Below, piece by piece: positions 45,762-54,034 of a stretch of 64,000 nucleotides of DNA (its first letter is position 1; every line of letters starts with the position of its first letter). Where the stretch lies: NCBI GenBank assembly GCA_963748005.1, contig CAVVHH010000002.1:868001-932000 (forward strand), written 5' to 3'. This DNA is from CAILZL01 sp963748005 (GTDB taxonomy: Bacteria > Pseudomonadota > Gammaproteobacteria > Steroidobacterales > Steroidobacteraceae). A program made the position numbers and the translations under genes. Under the pieces are notes generated by a model. That model made no database searches, had not been told where the DNA came from, and saw only the letters and a program-made list of their open reading frames with translations.

Positions 45762-47447
45762 ATGATCCCCGCACAACAGCCCGCCACAGAGATCGAGCGC
45801 CTCGCCGCGCTGGCAGAATATCGCGTGCTTGATACGGTACCGGAGCTGGGCTTCGACGACCTGACCGCCCTTGCCGCCTCAGTGTGCAACACGCCCATTG
45901 CCCTGGTGACCCTGATCGACGCGCATCGACAATGGTTCAAGTCGCGTCACGGACTTGCGCTCAGCGAAACCTCACGCGAGTTGTCGTTCTGCGCGCATGC
46001 CATTCTGCAGACCGAACCGCTGGTAGTGCCGGATGTCACGCTTGATGCGCGGTTTCATGACAACCCGATTGCTACTGCTGAGCCGCAGGTGCGCTTTTAT
46101 GCAGGCACGCCGCTGATCGATTCGGCAGGACATGCGCTGGGCACACTTTGTGTGATCGATCATGTACCGCGCACACTGACTGATGCACAACTGGGCATGC
46201 TGGTACGCCTGGGACGTCAGGTGGTGGCGCAACTGGAACTGCGTCTGGCGCGCGACCAGGCGCATGCCGCCTCGCGCGCCAAATCGGAGTTTCTGGCTTC
46301 CATGAGCCACGAGATCCGCACACCACTCAATGGTGTGCTGGGCATGAGCGAACTGCTCAACGAGACGCGCCTGTCTGACGATCAGCGCGAACTGGTGGGC
46401 ATCGTGCAACGCTCCGGCCGGCATCTGCTGGCGGTGGTGGACGACATTCTGGATTACTCGCGGCTGGAAGCCGGGCAGGTCCATATCGATGCCGTAACAT
46501 TTGATCTGCATGAACAGGTCCGCGAAGCCATTGCCAGTAATGCCGGCAGCGCCAAACGCAAGGGAATCGACTTGCAGTTGCGCTGGGACCTGCAACGTTC
46601 GCCATACTGCAAGGGTGACCCGCTGCGCGTGCGTCGAGTGCTGCAGATATTGATCGCCAACGCCATCAAATTCACCAGCAGGGGTTCGGTGATCGTACAC
46701 GTTGCCGATGACAACATCGCACAGAGAGTGCAATTTGCCGTGACCGATACCGGCATCGGCATTCTGGATGCCACGTTGCCGACGCTGTTTGCGTCGTTTA
46801 CCCAGGGCGACAGCTCCCTGGCACGTCAATTCGGCGGTTGTGGCATGGGTCTGGCGATCGTGCGGCAATTGGTAGAGCTGATGAACGGCAATGTGGGCGT
46901 AGAAAGCGAAATCGGCAGAGGTAGCCGCTTCTGGTGTTCGCTGCCCTTGTCTGAAGTTGTCATGGACCCGCAGGCAAGCCGTCCATCCCCTGGCGGTCAT
47001 CAGGACAACGTTGCACCATCGGGTTACAGCGTACTGGTTGTCGATGACGATCCCGTCAGCCAGACAGTCGCTGCGCGTCTGTTGCGCGCGCACGATTGCA
47101 CGGTAACGGTGGCCAGCTCTGGCGCAGCGGCATTAACACTGTGCAAACAGCAACGCTTTGATCTGATCCTGATGGATTGCATGATGCCGGAGATGGACGG
47201 CTATCAGAGCAGTGCCGCCATCCGCGCGTTGCCGCAGCACTGGTGTGCACAGGTGCCCATCATCGCCATGACTGCCGACACCCTGCACGGCTCACGTGAA
47301 TGTCGTGTGCATGCAGGCATGACCGATCGCATCTTCAAGCCGATAACGCGCGCCGCGCTTGCGGCAGCATTGATGCGCGCCAGGGTTGCCGCACTCACCG
47401 CGCCCAACCAGTGTGCAGGGACACCCGGTACGCAACAGACGGTGTGA
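45762..47447 (+). CDS. GAF-domain hybrid histidine kinase
   Basis: The 561-residue soluble hybrid kinase has a GAF domain (residues about 10-160; LAALAEYRVLDTVPE, SFCAHAILQTEPLVVPD, AGTPL). A HisKA domain has the phospho-acceptor MSHEIRTPLNG near 185. An HATPase (NAIKFTSRG, DTGIGI, GGCGMGLAI) and a C-terminal receiver (VVDDDPVS, ILMDCMMPEMDG, FKPIT) follow. With no membrane helix, it probably senses a cytoplasmic ligand or redox state through GAF. The ATG at 45762 is preferred to 45729. The OmpR-type regulator gene converges on it from 47530. Confidence 0.9.
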   Translation: MIPAQQPATEIERLAALAEYRVLDTVPELGFDDLTALAASVCNTPIALVTLIDAHRQWFKSRHGLALSETSRELSFCAHAILQTEPLVVPDVTLDARFHDNPIATAEPQVRFYAGTPLIDSAGHALGTLCVIDHVPRTLTDAQLGMLVRLGRQVVAQLELRLARDQAHAASRAKSEFLASMSHEIRTPLNGVLGMSELLNETRLSDDQRELVGIVQRSGRHLLAVVDDILDYSRLEAGQVHIDAVTFDLHEQVREAIASNAGSAKRKGIDLQLRWDLQRSPYCKGDPLRVRRVLQILIANAIKFTSRGSVIVHVADDNIAQRVQFAVTDTGIGILDATLPTLFASFTQGDSSLARQFGGCGMGLAIVRQLVELMNGNVGVESEIGRGSRFWCSLPLSEVVMDPQASRPSPGGHQDNVAPSGYSVLVVDDDPVSQTVAARLLRAHDCTVTVASSGAAALTLCKQQRFDLILMDCMMPEMDGYQSSAAIRALPQHWCAQVPIIAMTADTLHGSRECRVHAGMTDRIFKPITRAALAAALMRARVAALTAPNQCAGTPGTQQTV

Positions 47448-47529
47448 CCTCCGGTTCGACGCATCCTCACGTCATGTACGCAGTGATATTGGCCGGCCTG
47501 TTGTTGGCACATGGTTGGTGGCGATGACC

Positions 47530-48195
47530 CTATCCGGTGTGGACACGCTCATCAATCATGTAGCCCACGCCATGCATGGTCTTGATCAGTCCGCGACCAA
47601 GCTTGCGCCGCAGGTGGTGTACATGCACTTCCACCGTGTTGCTTTCGATCTCATCGCTGCAGCTGTACAGCGCCGTCTGCAGCTGTTGCTTGCTGATCAC
47701 CCGGCCTTGATTTTCCAGCAAGTGCGCCAGGATCTCGAACTCGCGCGCCGTGAGCACGATCGATTTGTCATTGACCATGACGCTGCGAGCCGCCGGGTCC
47801 ACTTTCAGCTGGCCGTGCACAACATTACCCGGGGCGCGGCTGCTGGCGCGGCGCACGACCGCTCGCAGACGTGCACCGAGTTCCTGCACATCGATGGGCG
47901 CAACGATGAAATCGTCAGCGCTGGGATCCAGTCCGGCAACGCGATCGGCAATGTCAGCGCGGGCCGTGATAGCGACTACCGGCAGGTCCTCACGCCCTGC
48001 ACGCAGTTTGCGCAGCAGCACCATTCCGTCGACCAGACTGATGTCCAGCACCAGTGCGGCGTAGCTGTTTTTGGCCATCGCCAGTTCGGCATCAACGCCG
48101 CTCTGCACCCAGTCCACCGCGTTGCCTTGTTGTTCCAGGCCTTCACACACTGCTTTTCCCTGCAGCGAATCATCTTCTAAGAGTAGTACGCGCAT
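47530..48195 (-). CDS. OmpR/PhoB-type response regulator, atypical receiver
   Basis: The 221-residue regulator has an N-terminal receiver (residues 1-115; LLLEDD, phospho-acceptor VLDISL near 51, TAR) and a winged-helix DNA-binding domain (about 130-215; LTAREFEILAHLLEN, EVHVHHLRRKLG). Two conserved receiver features are altered: the MPGMDG loop reads VDGM, and the invariant lysine before Pro (usually KP) reads AP in FIVAPID. The Lys normally transmits phosphorylation, so this protein may work without it. It is closest in style to QseB/PmrA, but has no adjacent membrane kinase; the GAF hybrid kinase gene converges on it. Confidence 0.9.
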   Translation of the reverse strand: MRVLLLEDDSLQGKAVCEGLEQQGNAVDWVQSGVDAELAMAKNSYAALVLDISLVDGMVLLRKLRAGREDLPVVAITARADIADRVAGLDPSADDFIVAPIDVQELGARLRAVVRRASSRAPGNVVHGQLKVDPAARSVMVNDKSIVLTAREFEILAHLLENQGRVISKQQLQTALYSCSDEIESNTVEVHVHHLRRKLGRGLIKTMHGVGYMIDERVHTG

Positions 48196-48639
48196 GAGTT
48201 GCTATTTGTTGCCAGCATCAGAACACACCGGGCACAAGGACTGACAATGACCAGATACGGTTAATTAATCACAAGGCATTCATTTGCTCTTGAGGAAATC
48301 CCCTTACGCCCAGAAATCCGCACTGTTGCTACGTCACCCATGCCTGAATTGCGGGGTGGCGCATACCGGCGGTTTTGCTGTGCTTGAGTGGTCTCCCTGT
48401 TGTTTGGACATCGACACAGGCAAATATCAATCGCGGTCGTGGCAAGAAAAGTGCCGTTTGACGCAGGGAACGCCGGGGCGCGCCGTGAATCCGCAATACC
48501 GGGCTGGATCAGGGGCGTGCCGGCGCATCGGAATCTGGCCTGCGTTTGGCGCTCGATTGGCACCGGCAACTACGAGCATGCGATTTCCCAAACGCTCTGC
48601 CGCGCGGAATAATGCGCGCCCTTGCTGCAGGCTGCACCC
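48196..48639. other. 444-base stretch without a recognisable gene
   Basis: It separates the OmpR-type regulator start from trmB, so both promoters may lie here. Open frames of up to about 119 codons exist on both strands, but their compositions look random and none has a convincing ribosome site. I saw no strong dyad or RNA motif. Confidence 0.5.
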
Positions 48640-49368
48640 ATGATCGATTCCCCAACACCTCCTGCCGGGCCTGAGGATTCAACAACTCCAGGCCGAAAAC
48701 ACCGCCGCATCCGCAGCTTTGTACTGCGCATGGGCCGCATGACCTCCGGCCAGCAGCGCGCCATGGATGAACTGTGGCCGCGATTTGGCATCGAGTACTC
48801 GCCACAGGTTTTGAATCTGGATCAGGTGTTCGGACGCAGCGCGCCCCGGCTGATCGAAATCGGCTTCGGCACCGGCGAGGCGCTGTTTGCCTATGCGCAG
48901 GCGCACCCGGAATTTGATTGTCTGGGCATTGAAGTGCATCGCCCGGGCGCCGGACACCTGTTGCTACAGGTTGAACGCGCGGGCCTGGCCAATGTGCGCG
49001 CCAGCTGTCACGACGCAGTCGAAGTGCTGCAGAATCAGATTGCACCCGGCAGCATCGACGCCGTGCATATTTTTTTTCCTGACCCGTGGCACAAGGCGCG
49101 GCATCACAAACGGCGCCTGATTCAGCCTGCGTTTGCCGGCATTCTGGCCACGGCGCTCAAGCCCGGCGGCATGTTGCGCCTGGCAACGGACTGGCAACAC
49201 TATGCCGAGCACGTGCGTGCCGTGCTTGATGTGCATCCGCAATTCATCAACACCGCCGATACATCCGGCTATATGCCCAGACCCGAAGATCGCCCATTGA
49301 CGCGCTTCGAGCGGCGTGGACATCGTCTGGGGCACGGTGTGTGGGATATGGCCTACATGCGTCGTTAG
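48640..49368 (+). CDS. trmB: tRNA (guanine-N7)-methyltransferase TrmB
   Basis: The 242-residue SAM-dependent enzyme methylates G46 of tRNAs. The N-terminal RSFVLRMGRMTSGQQRAMD (residues about 31-49), SAM motif IEIGFGTGEALF, HRPGAGHLL, and the catalytic region FFPDPWHKARHHKRRL are all typical, as is the C-terminal TRFERRGHRLGH. The ATG at 48640 gives the family length; an upstream start at 48622 is possible but unsupported. It is followed after 9 bases by a convergent DUF2845 gene. Confidence 0.95.
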   Translation: MIDSPTPPAGPEDSTTPGRKHRRIRSFVLRMGRMTSGQQRAMDELWPRFGIEYSPQVLNLDQVFGRSAPRLIEIGFGTGEALFAYAQAHPEFDCLGIEVHRPGAGHLLLQVERAGLANVRASCHDAVEVLQNQIAPGSIDAVHIFFPDPWHKARHHKRRLIQPAFAGILATALKPGGMLRLATDWQHYAEHVRAVLDVHPQFINTADTSGYMPRPEDRPLTRFERRGHRLGHGVWDMAYMRR

Positions 49369-49377
49369 GCAGCCGCA

Positions 49378-49692
49378 CTATTCGCCACGGGTCATGCTTT
49401 TTATTCGGCCATCGACAATGGTGACAATCATCGGAAAGGCGCCCGGACCACGATCATAGGTCCAGACTTCAGTGGTGCTGATACCATTCGGCACCACATA
49501 ACCCTTGCTGGTACGTACCCTCACATCCGTTGCATTGGAAGTCTTGCTGGTGGGTTCGCCGCATTTCTTCAATAATTCCGTGACGCTAACCGCTTGTGAG
49601 ACCACCCATTGACCGCAGCGGAACTGCTCGTCCGCCAGACAGGCAGGGTGAGCAGCAAAGCATACACCCAACATCATCACCAGGTAACGCAT
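49378..49692 (-). CDS. DUF2845 exported small protein
   Basis: The 104-residue protein has a signal peptide (about residues 1-20, cleaved after CLA) and the DUF2845 pattern FRCGQWVVS...VTELLKKCGEP, followed by VWTYDRGPGAFPMIVTIVDGRI. The conserved paired cysteines probably form a disulfide in the periplasm. Function is unknown. The frame is open to 49842, but the ATG at 49692 begins the signal peptide. It converges with trmB. Confidence 0.82.
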   Translation of the reverse strand: MRYLVMMLGVCFAAHPACLADEQFRCGQWVVSQAVSVTELLKKCGEPTSKTSNATDVRVRTSKGYVVPNGISTTEVWTYDRGPGAFPMIVTIVDGRIKSMTRGE

Positions 49693-49920
49693 CCGCGTGA
49701 CTCCCCAACCCTGCTGATTGCAGCTTAAGCAACATGCGCGGCAATGGCCACAGCAATCGGCTCCGTTTGCTGCCATGCAGAAAAAATTGCGCTTGAATGA
49801 TTGGATGTTGAGGACTACAAGTACACACAATCGATCCGGCATTGAATACCGAAGTTGATGTCAGTACGTATTCTTTTTTGAGCGTCGCTACCGACACACT
49901 TGGGCTGGCTTCTCAACTTG

Positions 49921-49939
49921 GTTGTCCCTGTCGGACAAC
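49921..49939. promoter_or_regulatory. Dyad GTTGTCC-N5-GGACAAC
   Basis: A perfect 7+7 base inverted repeat with spacer CTGTC ends 9 bases before the GGAGG ribosome site of the following gene. It could be an operator or an RNA hairpin in the leader. Its half-sites resemble those of the TGTCCC-N8-GGGACA dyads, but spacing differs. Confidence 0.35.
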
Positions 49940-49959
49940 TCAACACGGAGGATCACCCG

Positions 49960-50286
49960 ATGACACTACCGACACCGATTGTGGGGGACTGGTACCAGGG
50001 CCGCGATGGTGAACTATTCGAGATAGTCGCTATTGATGCCGATGACCGGACCATTGAAGTGCAATATTTCGATGGCACCCTCGAAGAGTTCGACAACGCC
50101 GACTGGTTGTCGCTGGCACCTGAAGAAGCCGAAGCCCCGGAAGACTGGACCGGACCGCTTGATGTAGACCCCGAAGATCACGATGACGAATCCGAACCCA
50201 ATATTTCGCCGGCCTGGTTCGGCACCGGACATCTGGATCGCGATGAAGTGGGTGGCTACTCTGAGTGGCCGGTAGTCCGGAATTAG
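49960..50286 (+). CDS. Small acidic protein, DUF6763-like
   Basis: The 108-residue cytoplasmic protein opens with VGDWYQGRDGELFEIVAID (residues about 8-26), then IEVQYFDGTLEEFD and EDWTGPLD. It is strongly acidic in the second half and matches small DUF6763-type proteins of Gammaproteobacteria as I recall them. The function is unknown. The ATG at 49960 has a strong GGAGG ribosome site; the longer frame from 49900 lacks one. An unusual dyad overlaps its leader. Confidence 0.75.
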   Translation: MTLPTPIVGDWYQGRDGELFEIVAIDADDRTIEVQYFDGTLEEFDNADWLSLAPEEAEAPEDWTGPLDVDPEDHDDESEPNISPAWFGTGHLDRDEVGGYSEWPVVRN

Positions 50287-50289
50287 TCA

Positions 50290-50430
50290 TCAGACTGTCT
50301 GTTGCTCTTTACGCACAATAATATTCAAATATTCAATGACATCTGGGTGGCTACGCAAGTACACGTGGCCATCGTGAATTCGTACTCTACCGATCACAGC
50401 GCCTGAACGGTACACGGCCCCGCCACACAT
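50290..50430 (-). CDS. Possible 46-residue protein
   Basis: The frame runs from ATG 50430 to a TGA 4 bases from the convergent DUF6763-like gene. The translated middle (GRVRIHDGHVYLRSHPDVIEY) looks protein-like with balanced charges. The ribosome site is weak and I do not recognise a family. It could be a real small protein, the tail of a decayed gene, or chance. Confidence 0.25.
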   Translation of the reverse strand: MCGGAVYRSGAVIGRVRIHDGHVYLRSHPDVIEYLNIIVRKEQQTV

Positions 50431-50512
50431 ACACCGGTGTGCGTCTCAATCAGCGCTCCGTGCGCAATGCGCCGCGACAGCGGCGCAAGCGAAGTTCGCT
50501 TCCTTAGCGCAA

Positions 50513-51886
50513 TCATGATTTGGCCGCGAATCGTTCCGGTGCGCGCTTGCCCAGCCAGAACAACAGCAACAAACCGGGAATACTCAGAGCAGCGGTATAG
50601 ATGAAAAAAAGCTGATATCCCAGCGCCTCCGCCATAATCCCTGATACCCCCATCAGCAGTTTGCCTGGCAAGGCGTACAGCGATGACAACACTGCGTACT
50701 GGGTAGCCGTATAACGCGCACTGGTCAGGCCGGACATGAAAGCAATCAACGAAGTACCGTGCACGCCAAGGGCAATGAAGTCGAGGACATTGGCCAATCC
50801 CAATCCTAACAACGTGGGCACGGATGTTGAAGCCAGAAGGGCAAACCCCAGATTCGAACACATGATCAGTACGCTGCCCGTTATCAGCGATCGACGCACA
50901 CCGATCTTGGCTATCAAGGTGCCTCCTATCAGCACGCCCGCCAGCGACGAGATCAGGCCCACACCTTTCACGATCGCCGCCACCTGTTTCAGTGTGTAGC
51001 CGTGATCGATATAAAACGGATTGGCCATGACGCCCATGACGTAGTCGGTTAGTCGATAGGTGCTGATGAACGCAAAAATCAGCACACCCAGCATCAAGCC
51101 GAAACGCGTAAAAAAATCGACGATAGGGCACACCACGGCGCTAAGAAACCACGAACCAATAGATTGCAGCACAGGTGGCAAGTGGCCATTGCGTCTCAGC
51201 CAATCGATCACGCGTTCTTCCTGATGAATGGATTGCTCCACATCGCGCGGCTGCGGCTCCTGAATAAAGAATGTGGTGAGCATGCCAATGCCCATCAGCA
51301 TTCCCATGGTGGAGTAGGATGCGCGCCAGCCTACATCGGCAGCGATCCACAAGGCACCCGCAGTGGCCGCCAGGATCGCCATGCGATAGCCAAACTGATA
51401 GGCCGCCGCCATGCCGCCCTGCAATTCCATAGGGGCGGACTCAATGCGCCAGGCATCGACGACGATGTCCTGGGTTGCGGCACAGAACGCCACGAACAAG
51501 GTAGCCATCGCCACCGCACTGATGCTGGCCGCCGGATCGAGTTGCGCCACGTGCAAAAGCCCAACTGCAACACCAGCCTGTGCCAGCAACATCCAGCTGC
51601 GGCGACGTCCCATCAGCCGCGTCAAGATGGGGATGGGCACGCGATCGACGAGCGGCGCCCACAGAAACTTGATGGAATAGACCAGACCCACCCAGGCCAG
51701 CATGCCGATTGTGGCGCGATCAATGCCGGCCTGGCGCAGCCAGGCCGAAAGCGTGGAAAACACCAGCATGAAGGGCAGGCCAGCTGAAAAGCCGAGCAAC
51801 AACATCGCCAACACCCGCGGATTGCGATAAATCAGTACTGCTTGCCACCAGCCGTGCAACATTGAAGGTTTGTTGTTTTCGGTCAC
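50513..51886 (-). CDS. ampG: AmpG-like MFS muropeptide transporter
   Basis: The 457-residue inner-membrane protein has 12-14 predicted helices and the AmpG/PAT pattern: LLGFSAGLPFMLVFSTLSAWLR near the N-terminus, then GLVYSIKFLWAPLVDR, and ATQDIVVDAWRIE. AmpG imports anhydro-muropeptides for peptidoglycan recycling, and in some species this links to beta-lactamase induction. The paralogue group is broad, so the substrate could be a related compound. It stands alone; the pyrE start lies 178 bases beyond its start on the opposite strand. Confidence 0.87.
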   Translation of the reverse strand: MTENNKPSMLHGWWQAVLIYRNPRVLAMLLLGFSAGLPFMLVFSTLSAWLRQAGIDRATIGMLAWVGLVYSIKFLWAPLVDRVPIPILTRLMGRRRSWMLLAQAGVAVGLLHVAQLDPAASISAVAMATLFVAFCAATQDIVVDAWRIESAPMELQGGMAAAYQFGYRMAILAATAGALWIAADVGWRASYSTMGMLMGIGMLTTFFIQEPQPRDVEQSIHQEERVIDWLRRNGHLPPVLQSIGSWFLSAVVCPIVDFFTRFGLMLGVLIFAFISTYRLTDYVMGVMANPFYIDHGYTLKQVAAIVKGVGLISSLAGVLIGGTLIAKIGVRRSLITGSVLIMCSNLGFALLASTSVPTLLGLGLANVLDFIALGVHGTSLIAFMSGLTSARYTATQYAVLSSLYALPGKLLMGVSGIMAEALGYQLFFIYTAALSIPGLLLLFWLGKRAPERFAAKS

Positions 51887-52063
51887 GCACTACTCCAGAA
51901 CATCGGGCATTTCGTATCAGCGGATCGGTTCTTCGGAAAACCAAACTGCGCGCTCGGCGAAATACCGCGCATTGGCAGCGCCGAGTATACGAACTGCCGT
52001 CGTCCAGTGTCTCCCAGCGTGCGAGTTCCGTTACCATTCACCGTCAAGCCAACGGACATCGAC

Positions 52064-52720
52064 ATGACTGAAACAGCATCACACACCCGCGCTTCGGCTT
52101 TCGTTTCCTTCTGCCTGCAACTCGGCGTGCTACGTTTTGGCAGATTCACGCTGAAATCCGGCCGGCAGAGCCCGTACTTCTTCAATGCCGGCCTGTTCAA
52201 CAGCGGCGGCGCCATTGCGCGGCTGGGCCGGTTCTATGCGCAGGCGGTGGTTGATTCCGGCATAGCGCACGACATGCTGTTCGGGCCGGCCTACAAGGGC
52301 ATTCCGCTGGTCACCAGCACAGCGGTGGCACTGGCCGATCAGCATCAGCGCGATCTTCCCTGGGCATTCAATCGCAAGGAAGCCAAGGCTCATGGCGAAG
52401 GCGGCAGCATTGTCGGCGCGCCGCTCAAGGGACGGGTGCTGATTGTCGATGACGTGATCACCGCTGGCACTGCCATTCGCGAATCGGTGGACATCATCCA
52501 CGCCGCGGGCGCCACACCCGCCGGGATCGTACTGGCGCTGGATCGCCAGGAAAAAGGCACGGGCGAGCTGTCGGCGGTCCAGGAAATCGAGCAACAATAT
52601 GGCCTGCCGGTGGCCAGCATCATCCGCCTGGCCGATCTGATTGAGCACCTGCGCAGCAGCGCCGGCTCACCCGACGCCCTCCATGCAGTGCAACAATATC
52701 GCGATCAATACGGCATCTGA
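52064..52720 (+). CDS. pyrE: Orotate phosphoribosyltransferase PyrE
   Basis: The 218-residue enzyme converts orotate and PRPP to OMP in pyrimidine synthesis. FTLKSGRQSPYFFNAG (residues about 27-42), GPAYKGIPL, FNRKEAKAHGEGG and the PRPP-binding loop VLIVDDVITAGTA are all canonical. The ATG at 52064 gives normal length; the frame is open further to 52007 without support. It is divergent from the AmpG-like gene. Confidence 0.96.
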   Translation: MTETASHTRASAFVSFCLQLGVLRFGRFTLKSGRQSPYFFNAGLFNSGGAIARLGRFYAQAVVDSGIAHDMLFGPAYKGIPLVTSTAVALADQHQRDLPWAFNRKEAKAHGEGGSIVGAPLKGRVLIVDDVITAGTAIRESVDIIHAAGATPAGIVLALDRQEKGTGELSAVQEIEQQYGLPVASIIRLADLIEHLRSSAGSPDALHAVQQYRDQYGI

Positions 52721-52835
52721 GCGAGACGCCTGATATGCAATCTATGCGAAGCAGCTCACGATTGGCTGTGCGGACACTTGGCAGTAGTTGGGCTGCATGG
52801 GGCAGAATAGGCGCATCAACCTTGCAGAATCCATC

Positions 52836-53477
52836 ATGAAACGCATTGTCGCAGGATTGCTGATCATACTGGCCGGCCCAGTAGCCATGCCCGTACTGGC
52901 AGCCGGCGCCGGTGGTAAAGAAGCCTTCTTCCGTTGTCGCGATGCCAAGGGCCAGACCTATTTCGGCGACAGCATGCCAATGCAATGCCAGGACCTGGAT
53001 ACCGAGGTATTGAGCGCCAATGGCAATGTCCTGCGCGTCATCGATGGCGCCGCATCACGCGCCGAAAAAGCAAGGAGCCGGAGCGCCGAGGAGGCCGCCA
53101 CGAAAGCCAAGCAGGACGCGGCCATGCGCGATCGCATGCTGGTCGAGGCCTATCTCTCGGTGCAGGAAATCGAGAACCTGCGCGATCAGCGCGTAGCGCT
53201 GGTCGAATCTCAGATCCGTCTTGACGAGCAGAATCTCAGCTCATTGAAAGACCGCGAGCAACGTCTGCTGCGTCAAATACAGCGTTTTCGTCCGTATAGC
53301 GACAAGCCTAATGCCGCCCCTATCCCCGACCATATTGCTGAAGAAATGGTCAGTGTGGTGAAGAGCGGCACGGTTATCGAACAACGAATCAGCGACAAGC
53401 GTGCGGAAAAACAGGAAGTAATCGCCAAGTTCAGCAGCGATATCAGCCGCTTCAAGGAATTGAAGGGCATCAAGTAA
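52836..53477 (+). CDS. DUF4124-type exported coiled-coil protein
   Basis: The 213-residue protein has a signal peptide (residues about 1-22, MKRIVAGLLIILAGP) and a short DUF4124-like module FFRCRDAKGQTYFGDSMP (about 32-49). The rest, to the C-terminus, is a long charged coiled coil (REQRLLRQIQ, DKRAEKQEVIAK). DUF4124 modules are common in exported proteobacterial proteins of unknown function. The ATG at 52836 starts the signal peptide. A palindrome between it and convergent dut probably ends both transcripts. Confidence 0.8.
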   Translation: MKRIVAGLLIILAGPVAMPVLAAGAGGKEAFFRCRDAKGQTYFGDSMPMQCQDLDTEVLSANGNVLRVIDGAASRAEKARSRSAEEAATKAKQDAAMRDRMLVEAYLSVQEIENLRDQRVALVESQIRLDEQNLSSLKDREQRLLRQIQRFRPYSDKPNAAPIPDHIAEEMVSVVKSGTVIEQRISDKRAEKQEVIAKFSSDISRFKELKGIK

Positions 53478-53486
53478 GTGTAGGGG

Positions 53487-53500
53487 CGAGGCATGCCTCG
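53487..53500. terminator. Palindrome CGAGGCA-TGCCTCG between convergent genes
   Basis: A perfect 14-base palindrome within GTAGGGGCGAGG...CTCGTCC occupies the 38-base gap between the DUF4124-type gene and dut. The position suits a bidirectional terminator although no T tract is present. The same kind of sequence is a known interspersed motif in other bacteria. Confidence 0.4.
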
Positions 53501-53515
53501 TCCGCGAATGACGGA

Positions 53516-53980
53516 CTACCGGCGGCCTGAACTGCCAAAGCCGCCCTCGCCACGCAGTGTGGCAGCGAACTCTTCCACTACGTCGAATTGCACCTGCGCC
53601 ACCGGCACCACCACCAGTTGCGCGATACGTTCACCCGGATTGATGGTGAAACTGGCCTGGCCACGGTTCCACACCGATACAAACAACTGCCCCTGATAGT
53701 CCGAATCAATCAGCCCCACCAGATTGCCCAACACGATGCCGTGCTTGTGCCCCAGCCCCGAGCGCGGCAACACAACTGCGGCATATCGTGGATCCGCCAG
53801 ATAGATGGCGATACCACTGGGAACAAGCTGCGTTTCGCCCGGCTTGAGTTCACATGGCGCATCAATCATCGCGCGTAGGTCAACCCCCGCCGAACCTTCA
53901 GTGGCGTACTGCGGCAGTGGATACTCGGTACCAATGCGGGGATCAAGAATGCGCAATTGAACGCGCTGCGATTGACTCAT
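53516..53980 (-). CDS. dut: dUTP diphosphatase Dut
   Basis: The 154-residue enzyme hydrolyses dUTP to dUMP, keeping uracil out of DNA and feeding dTMP synthesis. All five trimeric-dUTPase motifs are present: GSAGVDLRA, PRSGLGHKHGIVLGN, GLIDSDYQGQL, GERIAQLVVVP and the C-terminal GEGGFGSSGR. It is 54 bases downstream of coaBC on the same strand, the usual dfp-dut order, so an operon is likely. Confidence 0.97.
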   Translation of the reverse strand: MSQSQRVQLRILDPRIGTEYPLPQYATEGSAGVDLRAMIDAPCELKPGETQLVPSGIAIYLADPRYAAVVLPRSGLGHKHGIVLGNLVGLIDSDYQGQLFVSVWNRGQASFTINPGERIAQLVVVPVAQVQFDVVEEFAATLRGEGGFGSSGRR

Positions 53981-54034
53981 GGACGATTCCGTATTTCTTG
54001 TTGGTGAGATTGGAACTGTTGCGGAAGCGCAATT

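Noticed and set aside
45972..47093. 373-codon minus-strand frame opposite the GAF hybrid kinase
   Set aside because: The sense strand carries complete GAF, HisKA, HATPase and receiver motifs; the antisense product is unrecognisable.
48284..48643. 119-codon frame upstream of trmB
   Set aside because: No recognisable domain, poor ribosome site and random-looking composition; treated as non-coding.
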